DNA of 64,000 nucleotides from contig JABFQO010000008.1 of the NCBI GenBank assembly GCA_019685575.1, positions 25,543 through 89,542 of the forward strand. Direction: 5' to 3'. The position numbers and the translations under genes were made by a program. Positions within the stretch are counted from its first letter, which is position 1, and each line of letters begins with the position of its first letter. Of the stretch, positions 24,210-33,303 are shown in pieces. The DNA is from Candidatus Bathyarchaeota archaeon A05DMB-4 (GTDB lineage: Archaea; Thermoproteota; Bathyarchaeia; Bathyarchaeales; SOJC01). The notes under the pieces were generated by a model. It worked only from the letters and a program-made list of their open reading frames with translations, was not told the origin of the DNA and did no database searches.

Positions 24210-24997
24210 GTGGAATATGCCATCCATGTGGTGCAGGAAGGGAAGGACGAGGTTAAACTTGCTCAGATTCTTAGTGAATGTTTTTTTCCGTAACGCAGAG
24301 GCAGGTGTGTCAGTGGATGAAACGGGCGAAGAGGGATCCGTCTGGAGGTACGATTTTGGTTTGTGAGGTGGGAGGCGAAGTTGTAAGTCGGTATAGAATT
24401 CAAAGAACTTCATCTAGGCGAAGGTGTGTATGTGAAAGTAGGTGGAATGGCAGGTGTGTGCACGGGTTCTGACTATAGAAGGAAAGGCTTGATGACTAAC
24501 CTCATGCAGCAAAGCCTAGAATACATCAAAAGTAAAGGCGCCGCCGTGGTCTATGCCGCTCATATTCGAAACCCTTACTACCCCAGAATCTTCTCTAAGT
24601 TAGGCTTTTTCGATGTAGAAACTGATGGAGTGTTCATGTACACAGTCGTTGACCCAGCAAAATTTCTCAAGACATCTTACCCATCATCGCTAACAGACTT
24701 AAACGATTAAGCGGGTGGAACGGCTTGTTACAGATTACGCTCGAAGAAACCAGCCGATTTTTCAAAAAAGACGACGAAACTGTTCATATCTTTCTTGCAG
24801 CAAATCAACCCATAGACTGCAAAATCGTGCTAAAAGCAAATACGCTAGCGAACATTCTTTTAGGCGCGATTGATGTTCAAAAGGCAATCGCTGACAGACC
24901 CGTATCTGTAATAACTGGGCTGAGTAAAGAAAAGACGCGTGAGCTATTGTCTACATTGTTTCCTAGGAAACAGTTTTTGGCGTTCGACTTTTGGTGA
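24210..24997 (+). pseudogene. Eis-like GNAT acetyltransferase with three frameshifts
   Basis: Joining three frames gives one continuous protein of about 262 residues. It begins MEYAIHVVQEGKDE, breaks in a run of seven T at 24281-24287, continues SVTQRQVCQWMKRAKRD, changes frame again near 24386-24392 to read FKELHLGEGVYVKVGGMAGV, and the GNAT core CTGSDYRRKGLMTNLMQQS follows. A third change near 24668-24672 leads into ILPIIANRLKRLSGWNGLL and the SCP2-like C-terminal domain typical of Eis-type acetyltransferases. All three parts are well preserved, so the damage is recent or includes sequencing indels. Confidence 0.8.
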
Positions 24998-25004
24998 TAG
25001 TAGG

Positions 25005-25172
25005 CTATTTTTTCGTTTTCTTCTTTCTTTGTTCTTTGTATTGTTTGGCGCAGTGAGCACAGCAGAAAACGTACTCTTTCCCGTCAATCGTGGTGCGATA
25101 AGCGGCAAACTCGCATTTGTCTAATTTAATGTTAGTCTTGCAAAAATCGCATTGAATAAATTCTGGCTTCAT
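25005..25172 (-). CDS. Small TRASH-like zinc-finger protein
   Basis: A 55-residue basic protein, MKPEFIQCDFCKTNIK at the start and CCAHCAKQYK in the second half, ending in a lysine-rich tail. The C-x2-C ... C-C-x2-C spacing resembles TRASH/MYM metal-binding fingers. Its ATG overlaps the iscU stop by four bases (ATGA), so it is translated with iscS-iscU and could deliver or sense iron. Function is unproven. Confidence 0.75.
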   Translation of the reverse strand: MKPEFIQCDFCKTNIKLDKCEFAAYRTTIDGKEYVFCCAHCAKQYKEQRKKKTKK

Positions 25173-25558
25173 TTCTTCATTCCCTCATTCGCTTTTTGTT
25201 TTTTATAATAATCCTCTATCGCCGCGTGCAATCCGTCGGCGGCAAGGTTGGAACAATGCATCTTTATCGGTGGCAGACCGCCCAACTCGCTTGCTACGTC
25301 TGCACGAGTGATCTTCAATGCCTCTTCCAATGTTTTTCCTTTGGCTAATTCTGTGACCATGCTACTGGTTGCTACTGCTGCGCCGCAGCCGAAAGTTTTG
25401 AATTTTATGTCTTCGATGCGGTTGTCTTTGACTTTGATGTAAATGGTCATCATGTCCCCACAAACGGGGTTACCGACCGTGCCTACTCCGTCGGCGTTTG
25501 GGATTTCCCCCATGTTCCGCGGGTTTCTGAAATGATCCATCACCTTTTCGGTGTACAT
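25169..25558 (-). CDS. iscU: Iron-sulfur cluster scaffold IscU
   Basis: A 129-residue scaffold on which Fe-S clusters are built. It keeps the three conserved Cys (33 in NPVCGD, 58 in FGCGAA, 102 in MHCSNL) and the Asp of the first motif (Asp35). The start ATG shares a base with the iscS stop (TAATG) and the end overlaps the small zinc-finger gene by four bases, a tightly coupled trio. Confidence 0.95.
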   Translation of the reverse strand: MYTEKVMDHFRNPRNMGEIPNADGVGTVGNPVCGDMMTIYIKVKDNRIEDIKFKTFGCGAAVATSSMVTELAKGKTLEEALKITRADVASELGGLPPIKMHCSNLAADGLHAAIEDYYKKQKANEGMKK

Positions 25559-26739
25559 TATTCTTTCAGCTCCTTCGGCGTTAATGGTGACATGCTTCTC
25601 AGCCTTTTAACTATATCGGGCATCACACTAACAACGTAATCTACTTCTTCTTCAGTGTTTTGCTTACCCAGCGTGAACAGCAACGAGCCGTGAGCCTCTT
25701 CGTGCTTCAAGCCTATCGCTCTTAATACGTGCGACGGCTCCAAGGTTTTAGCGGTGCACGCTGAGCCCGATGACGCCGCTATGCCCAGCATGTCGAGGCT
25801 CAACAGCATGGATTCGCCTTCGATAAAACTGTACCTAACCGCCACGTTGTTAGGCAACCGTTTCGTCGGATGCCCGTTCAAGAAAGAATACGGAACTGCT
25901 CCCACTAAGCCTTTGATGAACCTGTCGCGAAGCCTCGTTAACCTTTCGCTTTCAGTTTGCATTTCTGTTTTTGCTAGTTCTGCGGCTTTTCCGAATCCGA
26001 CGATGCTGGGGACGTTTTCGGTGCCTGACCTTAAGCCTAACTCTTGTCCTCCGCCGTGAATCAGGGGTTCCACGACTACGCCCTTCTTGAAGTACAGCGC
26101 GCCAACTCCCTTTGGTCCGTACATGTCGTTCGAAGAAATGGTGAGCATGTCGATGCCTTCTGCTTGAACGTCGATCGGCACTTGTCCAGCCGCGGCCGTC
26201 GCATCCACGTGTAAGACTGCTTTTTTGCGGTGTACTATTTGGCTGATTTCTTTTATGGGTTGTATCGTGCCGATTTCGCCGTTGGCGTACATTATGGACA
26301 CGAGAATCGTCTCGTCGGTTAATTCTTTCTCCAAGTTTTCAAGACTCACGAATCCGTACTGGTCGACAGGCAGGAAGGTGGTTTTGAACCCGTGTGTGGA
26401 CAGGTACTTGACGGGGTTGAGTACTGACATGTGTTCGATACTGGATGTGATGATGTGTGTTCCGCGGGTTCTGTTGCGGTTTGCGTAGCCTTTAATTGCC
26501 AAGTTGTTGCTTTCAGTGGCACCCGACGTGAAGATGATTGATTCCTTTCTTTCCGCGTTGATCAACTCTGCAACCTTCGCTCTTGCTTCTTCCATCGCCT
26601 TCCGGGGTTCCTGACCAAACGAATGGAGCGAAGATGGGTTGCCGAAGAACGTGTTCATGTAGGGTAGCGTGGCTTCAATCACGCGGGGGTCGACTGGCAT
26701 TCCGGCTGTGTGGTCCATGTAAATGCGTTTTGTTGACAT
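25558..26739 (-). CDS. iscS: IscS/NifS-type cysteine desulfurase homologue lacking the PLP lysine
   Basis: A 393-residue class V aminotransferase-fold protein next to iscU. It has TSGATESNN (71-79), IEHMSVL (His103), HVDATAAAG (about 177-185) and the mobile loop SGSACTAK that carries the catalytic Cys. The PLP-binding Lys, normally in SGHKxYGPKG, is missing: the segment reads [10 protein letters not shown] with Asp at about 205. The neighbouring Gln of HVDxTQ is Ala. The Archaeoglobus fulgidus IscS is known to have Asp in the same place and to lack desulfurase activity. It may support cluster assembly with external sulfide. Confidence 0.92.
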   Translation of the reverse strand: MSTKRIYMDHTAGMPVDPRVIEATLPYMNTFFGNPSSLHSFGQEPRKAMEEARAKVAELINAERKESIIFTSGATESNNLAIKGYANRNRTRGTHIITSSIEHMSVLNPVKYLSTHGFKTTFLPVDQYGFVSLENLEKELTDETILVSIMYANGEIGTIQPIKEISQIVHRKKAVLHVDATAAAGQVPIDVQAEGIDMLTISSNDMYGPKGVGALYFKKGVVVEPLIHGGGQELGLRSGTENVPSIVGFGKAAELAKTEMQTESERLTRLRDRFIKGLVGAVPYSFLNGHPTKRLPNNVAVRYSFIEGESMLLSLDMLGIAASSGSACTAKTLEPSHVLRAIGLKHEEAHGSLLFTLGKQNTEEEVDYVVSVMPDIVKRLRSMSPLTPKELKE

Positions 26740-26813
26740 GATTATCAGTGTGTCTTAATTGTTTCATCTTTAAAAACTTGTTCAAAAATACACTATTACT
26801 CGAGGCAGAATTC

Positions 26814-27275
26814 GTGAGAGCAAGAACACAGATTGTCGTCCGTAAGGCAACAGCCAAAGACGCTGCAAGCATAATCAACGTGCTGAGATCGACAAACCTC
26901 CATGGCGAGGAATGGACCCGAAACGAAGAATGGGTTGAAAAGGCTTTGGACAGGTTCTTGAGAATCGATGATTATAGGGTTTTCGTCGCAGAGGTTGATG
27001 ATAAAATCGTGGGGCTCGTCGGCTTGGTTGTTTTTCCATCCCTTTGGGAAGGCTCCGCTCAAGGCTTGATTAACGATTTTTTCGTGGACAAAAGGTTTCA
27101 AGGCAAAGAAGCCGGGACGAAGTTGCTCGAGGCGCTTGTTGAATGGGCGGGCACTGAGGGAATCGAGGAATTGCACGTGTCTACTGGCTGGGAAAACGAA
27201 GCGGCACGTAGACTATATGAAAAGTTCGGGTTCACAAAGAAACGGTTGTTGCTGGAACGCGAATGCGAAAGATAG
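26814..27275 (+). CDS. GNAT family N-acetyltransferase
   Basis: About 153 residues from GTG 26814 (the nearest start before IVVRKATAKDAASII). The acetyl-CoA loop appears as KRFQGKEAGTKLLEALVEWA (the usual RGxGxG is changed to QGKEAG) and the last motif is NEAARRLYEKFGF. A TATA-like tttaaaaac lies about 40 bases upstream. It diverges from iscS. Substrate unknown. Confidence 0.82.
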   Translation: MRARTQIVVRKATAKDAASIINVLRSTNLHGEEWTRNEEWVEKALDRFLRIDDYRVFVAEVDDKIVGLVGLVVFPSLWEGSAQGLINDFFVDKRFQGKEAGTKLLEALVEWAGTEGIEELHVSTGWENEAARRLYEKFGFTKKRLLLERECER

Positions 27276-27284
27276 TTGCATATT

Positions 27285-28151
27285 TTAACCGGTTTCTGGG
27301 GCTACGATTCCATAAACTCCCAAGGTGTCTCCTTTCGGCGCTGTTTCACCCTTGAACATTCTGATGCTTCGTGGGCGCTGAACAAAACCCATACTTTCAA
27401 CTAGTGCCACAGCGTCAAGGTTCGCCGCTAGCACGCCAACGTGGACTTCGATGCTGTTTTCGTTCACGGTTTCTATGCATGTTTCGAGCAGTGCTTTTGC
27501 GGTTTCTATGTGTTTGGGCCTGCATACCCATGGGCCTATGCGGCAAACGTTGTCGTCTTTTCGGTTTATGATGTAGCCGAGGGTTTTTTGGTTTCGTTTG
27601 GCGATCCAGCAGTATTCGGCGTAGTCGTCGTGTAGGCTTTGTAGTATTCGGGTTCGGTTTGCGCCGAAGATTTTTGCGTCAAATTTTGTTAGTGTTTTTA
27701 GGTCGTTTCTTTTGAGGGGGAGAATGTTTTTTGTTTGTGTGGGGATCCATGTGTGTTTTTGGGTTTGTTTTGTGAATCTGAGTGAGTCGTATGCTTTTTT
27801 GAAGCCGAGTCGCTCGTAGAGGGGGGCGGCTTTTTGTTCGGCGTCTAAGCCTATGGTTTTTGTTCCTTTTTTCTCTAAATATTGTATTGCTTTTTTCATT
27901 AGTTGTGTGCCTATGCCTTTTCCGCGGTGTTCTGGGTTTACGATTAGTAGTCCTATCCAGCCTAGTTTGTCGTAGTTTACGGTGAAGACGTGTCCGACTT
28001 TTTGGTTTTCATGTTCGGCGATGAAGCAGCCGTTGGGTTCGTATTGGAGGCATCGTTCTATGTCTCTTTTTGTGTGTCCCCATTGTTCTCTTTTTGTGTT
28101 CTGGAGTACGTAGTCTACGTCTTGTCTTCTTAGTTGTCTGATTTTGACCAT
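27285..28151 (-). CDS. Tandem GNAT acetyltransferase (two domains)
   Basis: A 288-residue protein. The N-terminal GNAT domain is complete: GLLIVNPEHRGKGIGTQLMK (about 76-95) and LDAEQKAAPLYERLGFK. The C-terminal half is a second acetyltransferase-like domain of the DUF1248/YitH type, with LGYIINRKDD, a strand-helix unit and VALVESMGFVQRPRSIRM. The second domain may bind substrate. I chose ATG 28151 (MVKIRQLRRQDVD) over ATG 28184. Its substrate is unknown. Confidence 0.85.
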   Translation of the reverse strand: MVKIRQLRRQDVDYVLQNTKREQWGHTKRDIERCLQYEPNGCFIAEHENQKVGHVFTVNYDKLGWIGLLIVNPEHRGKGIGTQLMKKAIQYLEKKGTKTIGLDAEQKAAPLYERLGFKKAYDSLRFTKQTQKHTWIPTQTKNILPLKRNDLKTLTKFDAKIFGANRTRILQSLHDDYAEYCWIAKRNQKTLGYIINRKDDNVCRIGPWVCRPKHIETAKALLETCIETVNENSIEVHVGVLAANLDAVALVESMGFVQRPRSIRMFKGETAPKGDTLGVYGIVAPETG

Positions 28152-28302
28152 TTTTTGGGCACTGCCGTAACGGTTGTGAAACAATCTAAGCGTTGGCGGG
28201 GTTATTGGGTTTGTGGACTAGTAGAACTAATTTATAGTCATGTTTAAAACGTAGTTCATAAAAGTTAGAAATAGAAGTCGTTAGCGTTTGGAGACGGTTG
28301 AA

Positions 28303-30177
28303 GTGAACGTGAAAAAAACTGCTTTAACGATTTTTCTGATTATTTTCTTAAGCGTTTGGGCAGGTTTTTACCACTCCGCTGGCTTCGCCAGAGCAGGGGT
28401 TTATCCGTTAAGCCCCGGCGTTATTCATGTTCCTGAGAATTATTCTACTATTCAGGAGGCTGTGAATGCCGCGTCTCCTGGAGACACGATAATCGTTGCG
28501 AACGGCACTTACAAGGAAAGGGTTATCATAGATAAACCGCTTCGGCTTGTTGGCGAAAACCGTAGCAACACGATAATCGATGCAAGTCGTGGCGCTTACG
28601 CTGTCAAAATAACGTCAAATGATGTCACGGTAAGCGGGTTTACGTTAAAGAACACTTCGACTGACCCTTTTGTCGCTTGGGGTGGGGTATGGCTTAACAA
28701 CGTGTCGAACGTGACAATCGCCAATTGCACGGTGACGCAAAACCTGCATGCGGTTTGGTTTAACACCACTCAGAACAACGTTTTTAGGGGAAACGAGTTC
28801 GCGAACAACACGTATGATTTTGGGTTTTTCGGCGAACTTCCGAGGTATTTTGTTCAAGACATAGATTCGTCTAACACAGTGAATGGCAAGCCTATTTATT
28901 GGTTGGTAAAACAGAACGATGTCACCGTGCCTTCGGACGCTGGAATGGTTGCTGCTGTGAATTCCACTAACATTAGAGTGAAAGATTTGGTTTTGGGGAG
29001 AAACGGGCGTAGCGTATTGTTTGTAAGCACGAATAATTCTCTTGTTGAAAACGTCACTGCAACAGACAGCGAGTTTGGCATTTATCTTCTCTATTCCTAT
29101 AATAATACGGTGCGTAACAACAGAGTATCTAATAGCCCACAGTACGGAATCACCTTAACATCTTCTAACGGCAACACCGTTCGCAACAATAATGTCTCTC
29201 ACGCGGGTTATAATCTCAAGTTGGTTACTTCACATCAAAACAAAATAATAGGCAACACATTGACAAACAGCACGGACTTTTATGGTTTGATGCTAGACGC
29301 CGGATGCCTCAACAACACAATTTCTGATAACGTGATACGTTTTAATGCGTGGGCGGGCGTCGCTTTCGACGACCAGAGCAGATGGAACCTATTCGCGCGT
29401 AATCTTGTCGAGTATAACAAGGGTTCCACGGGCGGGCTTGAGCTTTCCGACGGTAGCCGCGACAACTGGATAATAGAGAACACGTTTAGAAACAACTCCT
29501 ATGGGATAAGGTGCACATGGAATGAGAACACGATAAATCAGAAGGGCATAGTTTACAAGAACAATTTCATAGACAACACCGTGCAAGTGTCCAACCTGCC
29601 GTATACAAAAAACGGCGTTTGGGACAACGGTGCTGAAGGCAATTATTGGAGCAACTTTGTTGGGATCGATGCAAACATGGACGGCATCAGCGACACGGCT
29701 TACGCTATGGACGCTTACAACGTTGACCGTTATCCGTTGATGGAGCCGTGGAGCCGCAACCGAACCTACACGGTCACGGTTGACGACAGAAATTTCACGG
29801 TTAGCATAGTCAGTAATTCCACCATAGGCGGTTTCAATTTCGATCAGTCTCTTATGCACGTGGCTTTCAACGTTACGGGACCAGTCGGTGCCAAGGGATT
29901 CTTCAACGTAACTATCCCAAAAATACTGCTCAACGTCAATACCCCTCCTCATCAATGGGCTATCACGTTGGACGGCAATCTCGTAACGCTTCAAACGATA
30001 ATCACAGAGAACAGCACACACACGTTCTTCTACCTAACCTACGACCTTACAACTCACTATGTACGAATAATCGGCACAAACGCCTACCCAGAATTCCCAG
30101 TCCCAGCAGTGCTTTTGTTAACTCTCATTGTCGTCACTTTAAGCGTAGCAGTGCTTTTAAGGCGAAAACGTCATTAA
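28303..30177 (+). CDS. NosD-like right-handed beta-helix surface protein
   Basis: A 624-residue exported protein. It has a signal peptide (LTIFLIIFLSVWAGFYHSAG), then a long parallel beta helix typical of NosD/CASH domains (PENYSTIQEAVNAASPGDTI, many NNTVxNNxVS repeats), a beta domain shared with the broken protein at 1-1438, and a C-terminal PEFPVPAVLLLTLIVVT helix with RRKRH. That ending is a membrane or archaeosortase-like anchor. Beta-helix proteins bind or trim polysaccharide. GTG 28303 is chosen because GGAG lies nine bases upstream; TTG 28288 and GTG 28309 are alternatives. Confidence 0.85.
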   Translation: MNVKKTALTIFLIIFLSVWAGFYHSAGFARAGVYPLSPGVIHVPENYSTIQEAVNAASPGDTIIVANGTYKERVIIDKPLRLVGENRSNTIIDASRGAYAVKITSNDVTVSGFTLKNTSTDPFVAWGGVWLNNVSNVTIANCTVTQNLHAVWFNTTQNNVFRGNEFANNTYDFGFFGELPRYFVQDIDSSNTVNGKPIYWLVKQNDVTVPSDAGMVAAVNSTNIRVKDLVLGRNGRSVLFVSTNNSLVENVTATDSEFGIYLLYSYNNTVRNNRVSNSPQYGITLTSSNGNTVRNNNVSHAGYNLKLVTSHQNKIIGNTLTNSTDFYGLMLDAGCLNNTISDNVIRFNAWAGVAFDDQSRWNLFARNLVEYNKGSTGGLELSDGSRDNWIIENTFRNNSYGIRCTWNENTINQKGIVYKNNFIDNTVQVSNLPYTKNGVWDNGAEGNYWSNFVGIDANMDGISDTAYAMDAYNVDRYPLMEPWSRNRTYTVTVDDRNFTVSIVSNSTIGGFNFDQSLMHVAFNVTGPVGAKGFFNVTIPKILLNVNTPPHQWAITLDGNLVTLQTIITENSTHTFFYLTYDLTTHYVRIIGTNAYPEFPVPAVLLLTLIVVTLSVAVLLRRKRH

Positions 30178-30211
30178 GGTATCCAAAACACAGGCTTAGA
30201 GGTTAAAACAA

Positions 30212-30730
30212 ATGTGCATCGTAGGAAAAAATAAGCTACTCGAGCTTATAGAAAAATACAAAATCATCTACCCCTTCGACTACAACCTCCTCGACGGAGA
30301 CGGCTACATCCTAACCGTAAAAGAAGAAACCACCCTCAACTATTTAGAGCACCAGAACCTTCTCTCATACGAAATCGTCTTCACCCCACCACAATACGTC
30401 GCGCACTTAACCGCCAAAAGCAAGTACGGACGCATGGGCTTATCATTCCTCAACGCCGCAAAAGTACACAGCGGCTTCGTCGGACGCCTCGCACTGGAAC
30501 TCGTCAACCTCAGCAACGACCGAAAACCCATCACAATCAAACGTGGTGACCCCTTCATGCATATAGAACTAATCACCCGTGAAGGCGAACCGTCACCATA
30601 CATGGGCGAGTACCAGTTCCAATACGTCAGCGAAGACGAAAAACGCATGTACATCCCCATAATGCGCCAAGTCTTCCCAAACTTCGACGAACTAGCCAAA
30701 ACATGGCTAAAAAACAAACCCACACACTAA
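30212..30730 (+). CDS. dUTPase/dCTP deaminase-fold protein
   Basis: A 172-residue trimeric dUTPase-like protein. Family landmarks are LTAKSKYGRMGLSF (about 66-79), VHSGFVGRLALELVNLS (about 84-100) and GDPFMHIEL (about 111-119). Catalytic and uracil-binding residues vary, so I cannot tell dCTP deaminase from dUTPase; the N-terminal LLDGDGYIL resembles a dCTP deaminase. It follows the NosD-like gene by 34 bp. Confidence 0.8.
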   Translation: MCIVGKNKLLELIEKYKIIYPFDYNLLDGDGYILTVKEETTLNYLEHQNLLSYEIVFTPPQYVAHLTAKSKYGRMGLSFLNAAKVHSGFVGRLALELVNLSNDRKPITIKRGDPFMHIELITREGEPSPYMGEYQFQYVSEDEKRMYIPIMRQVFPNFDELAKTWLKNKPTH

Positions 30731-30838
30731 CAACCACCAGCCCAAACAAACCAAAAAACAACAAAACACCTAATCAACCATAATCATACAAGGAAAACCG
30801 CTAGAACCGCGCGCTAAACACTTACGCCAGAAAACTTC

Positions 30839-31621
30839 TCAACTAATGTAAGTAACCTTTTCTTCTTCCATCTTGCGCATCTTCCGCGCATGCAACTCTC
30901 GGCGCTTCTCGATCTGCCTCATCTTCGCAACAATCTTCTCAGCCTTTTCAATCTCCTTGTCCAAGGCACCCAAATCCAAGTCAATTCCTAACAGTTTCTG
31001 TAAAACGGCAAGCACGCTCTTCGCCGCCTTCGGATCTGGTAAATACCCCCGCGTCTCGCCTAAAAGACACAAAGCATCAATCTTCTTAAACCGCCCCAAC
31101 CCCAAAAGCAAACCAGCCGTGCCGACAACCGGGTTTCCAGCACCGCTCACCACGGCGCCCGCCTCAACCGCCTTCTTCAAAAGATCATGATTAGAAGACG
31201 CCACAACAACCTTCGGCGCCTCCTCGGTTTCCACCCTAAAACCGCCCACAGTAAAAATGGTCTTCACACCATGCTTCTTTGCAAACTCCAGAATACTCTC
31301 AGCAACCTCATACTGACCTTCAATAGTTTGTGCTTGGCTGTCGCCGGTTAAAAGAATCAAATCGTTCTCGCCCTTCTCGTTCCGCCAATAATGAAACTCG
31401 CCGTGAAGCAACCGCACATTACCCTTCTTGTTCACCAGCACGTAGTACGGAAAATGGGGCGAATGCAACTGCGCCAACCTTTCCGCCTTCAACGTCTTCA
31501 CCAAATAACGCACCGCAATCCTTCCAACCATACCTAAACCTGGCAAACCTTCGACAAGAATCGGATTTTTCAACTTCACCTTCGCTACTTCAGTAATCTT
31601 CGTCTTCAACTCACGTTGCAC
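30839..31621 (-). CDS. PAC2-family proteasome assembly chaperone homologue
   Basis: A 260-residue protein of the PAC2 family. Landmarks are ILVEGLPGLGMVGRIAV (about 21-37), LLTGDSQAQTIEGQYEVAE (about 89-107) and VSGAGNPVVGTAGLLLG (about 159-175). The C-terminus is a charged coiled coil (about 220-255). The eukaryotic relatives help build the proteasome; the archaeal role is less certain. It overlaps nop10 by 16 bases at GTG 31621 and ends the translation operon. Confidence 0.88.
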   Translation of the reverse strand: MQRELKTKITEVAKVKLKNPILVEGLPGLGMVGRIAVRYLVKTLKAERLAQLHSPHFPYYVLVNKKGNVRLLHGEFHYWRNEKGENDLILLTGDSQAQTIEGQYEVAESILEFAKKHGVKTIFTVGGFRVETEEAPKVVVASSNHDLLKKAVEAGAVVSGAGNPVVGTAGLLLGLGRFKKIDALCLLGETRGYLPDPKAAKSVLAVLQKLLGIDLDLGALDKEIEKAEKIVAKMRQIEKRRELHARKMRKMEEEKVTYIS

Positions 31622-31779
31622 CTTTCCTCTTTCAACACGCGCCTATACTTCGCATACTTGTCGTCGGGCGAAAACTTTGCAGGATGCGGAACATGCACAA
31701 CACCACCACAACTAGGACACTTGTCTCTGTTCAACGTGTATTTCCCGCAGTCTCCACATTTCCGTAGCCAAACCATCAT
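31606..31779 (-). CDS. nop10: Nop10, H/ACA ribonucleoprotein subunit
   Basis: A 57-residue protein (56 if the second ATG is used) of the H/ACA pseudouridylation complex with Cbf5, Gar1 and L7Ae. It has CGDCGKYTL and CPSCGG as a zinc ribbon, then HPAKFSPDDKYAKYRRVL, the helix that contacts Cbf5. Its start overlaps the aIF2-alpha stop (ATGATG). Gene order aIF2alpha-nop10-PAC2 is typical of archaea. Too short for many gene callers. Confidence 0.95.
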   Translation of the reverse strand: MMVWLRKCGDCGKYTLNRDKCPSCGGVVHVPHPAKFSPDDKYAKYRRVLKEERCNVS

Positions 31780-32564
31780 TTTTCCCTTTTAAAAACTCCT
31801 TGCCCACCGGCTTTAGTAATCGTCTTTATCACGTTCTCAGAAGCCTTCTGCAAAGTTTTTTCTGCTTTCTTGTAATCTTCCGCCGCCACTACAATCGAAT
31901 ATTTAGGCGGCGCCGTAACAAAAACGCGAATGTTGCCCTCGTTCGCATCCTCAACCTTCTTCGCAGAAAGCAAAGCCTCACGAATACAACGAACCCCGTT
32001 CGGCTTGGCACACTGCAACTCCAAAGTGCCCTTAACACGAACCATGGGCAAACGAACCTTCTCTCTCGCCACAGACTCCAACGCTTCAGCAATTTCCCGA
32101 GGCACCCCCGCATTCACGAAAACTGCAGCGCCCTCACGCGCCACTTTCTCCAAGCCCTCATAAACGTCGCCGAACGCTTTCTCAATCAACACCCCCGCCT
32201 TACTGTAAATCTCCTCGAGGGGCAAGCCGAGTTTTTCGCCTGCGCTCCGCATTATAGCCTCTGCCTTTCGCCCACGCTTCCACGACATAACCTTCTCTAT
32301 GCGTTCACGCTTAGTGACCCGTCTCAGCGACAAGTCCACGTGTCCTTTCTCTTCGTCAACGCGTAGAACCTTCAACACTGTTTTTTGGCCTTCACGTACA
32401 AAGTCACGGATGTTTCTAACCCAAGAAGACGAAACCTCAGAAACGTGCAACAACCCCTCTTTCCCAAACTCATCCAACGTCACATAAGCGCCATAATCAG
32501 TAATCCTGTTAACCGTGACTATGACAAGGTCGCCTGGTTCAGGCCACTCGGGCTTTTTGGACAT
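31776..32564 (-). CDS. eif2a: Translation initiation factor aIF2 subunit alpha
   Basis: A 262-residue subunit of the factor that brings initiator tRNA to the ribosome. The S1 domain is clear (GDLVIVTVNRITDYGAYVTL, about 11-30; GLLHVSEVSSSWVRNI, about 37-52), followed by the helical domain and an alpha-beta domain (KVEDANEGNIRVF). The conserved archaeal arrangement with S27e upstream and Nop10 downstream supports it. Confidence 0.97.
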   Translation of the reverse strand: MSKKPEWPEPGDLVIVTVNRITDYGAYVTLDEFGKEGLLHVSEVSSSWVRNIRDFVREGQKTVLKVLRVDEEKGHVDLSLRRVTKRERIEKVMSWKRGRKAEAIMRSAGEKLGLPLEEIYSKAGVLIEKAFGDVYEGLEKVAREGAAVFVNAGVPREIAEALESVAREKVRLPMVRVKGTLELQCAKPNGVRCIREALLSAKKVEDANEGNIRVFVTAPPKYSIVVAAEDYKKAEKTLQKASENVIKTITKAGGQGVFKREK

Positions 32565-32587
32565 GGTTATTCACCTTTTTTCAAGAG

Positions 32588-32785
32588 TTACTCCAATTCT
32601 GCCACGATTTCTCCCCGAATCTTAGCCTTTCCTCCCGAAGGCTCAGCTAAGACTGCGCCGCAGACGTTACAATTCACCGTCAACGTTGTACTGTTAAACA
32701 CGATTTGTTCATTACCGCAATCAGAGCACTTCACACGCAGAAACTTGCTCCTTGGTTTAGGAATAAGCTTGTCCCACTCACTCAT
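32588..32785 (-). CDS. rps27e: Small-subunit ribosomal protein S27e
   Basis: A 65-residue zinc-ribbon protein of the small ribosomal subunit. Cys pairs CSDC (about 19-22) and CNVC (about 38-41) hold zinc. ATG 32785 begins [15 protein letters not shown], the normal family start; upstream ATG codons would add six residues. It lies between L44e and aIF2-alpha, as usual in archaea. Confidence 0.96.
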   Translation of the reverse strand: MSEWDKLIPKPRSKFLRVKCSDCGNEQIVFNSTTLTVNCNVCGAVLAEPSGGKAKIRGEIVAELE

Positions 32786-32799
32786 CAGCATGCCACACC

Positions 32800-33075
32800 T
32801 CACTCGATATTTAATTTCCTAAGCCGAATACCATCCTTCTGCCTTGAAAACCCGCACACTTTGCATTTCAACCGCAAGGCCAGCTTCTTAGTAGTCTTAG
32901 CAAACCTTTTCTGAAGCGGATATTTCTGGCCACCGTAGCCTTTTTTCTCTCGTTCATGTCTCCGTTCGCCGATGGCTAACGCTCTACGCTTTCCCGCCTT
33001 GTACAAGGTTACGGTGTGCGCTTGATGGGCTTTACATTTCGGGCAGTACGTGGTAATTTCTTTAGGCACTTTCAT
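32800..33075 (-). CDS. rpl44e: Large-subunit ribosomal protein L44e
   Basis: A 91-residue basic ribosomal protein starting [20 protein letters not shown]. Zinc pairs are CPKC near residue 11 and CKVC near 73; the central segment has [16 protein letters not shown], the family signature. It is the first gene of the L44e-S27e-aIF2alpha-Nop10-PAC2 operon. Confidence 0.97.
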   Translation of the reverse strand: MKVPKEITTYCPKCKAHQAHTVTLYKAGKRRALAIGERRHEREKKGYGGQKYPLQKRFAKTTKKLALRLKCKVCGFSRQKDGIRLRKLNIE

Positions 33076-33230
33076 CGCAATCACTGCAACAGTGTATTAC
33101 AACACACCACTCTGCTACCTATTATACTTTTTTCGTGCTGAAAAACACTCCCTCAAAAGGTTTATTGAATCAAACAAAAGTTATAGCCTTGTCTTTCCCC
33201 GTTTTTACATAATAACTAATAAATAGTCTT

Positions 33231-33240
33231 ATATAAGAAA
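33231..33240 (+). promoter_or_regulatory. TATA-like box upstream of the glycan locus
   Basis: cttatataag is an 8/10 match to an archaeal TATA element, 63 bases before GTG 33304. The start codon has its own Shine-Dalgarno (aaggtga). Together they mark the likely promoter of the first glycan gene. Confidence 0.45.
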
Positions 33241-33303
33241 ATTGAGCATACCGAGGGCATAAAACAGTTTAAACCCGAGTGTTCTTGAAAAGGTGAAAAA
33301 AGC

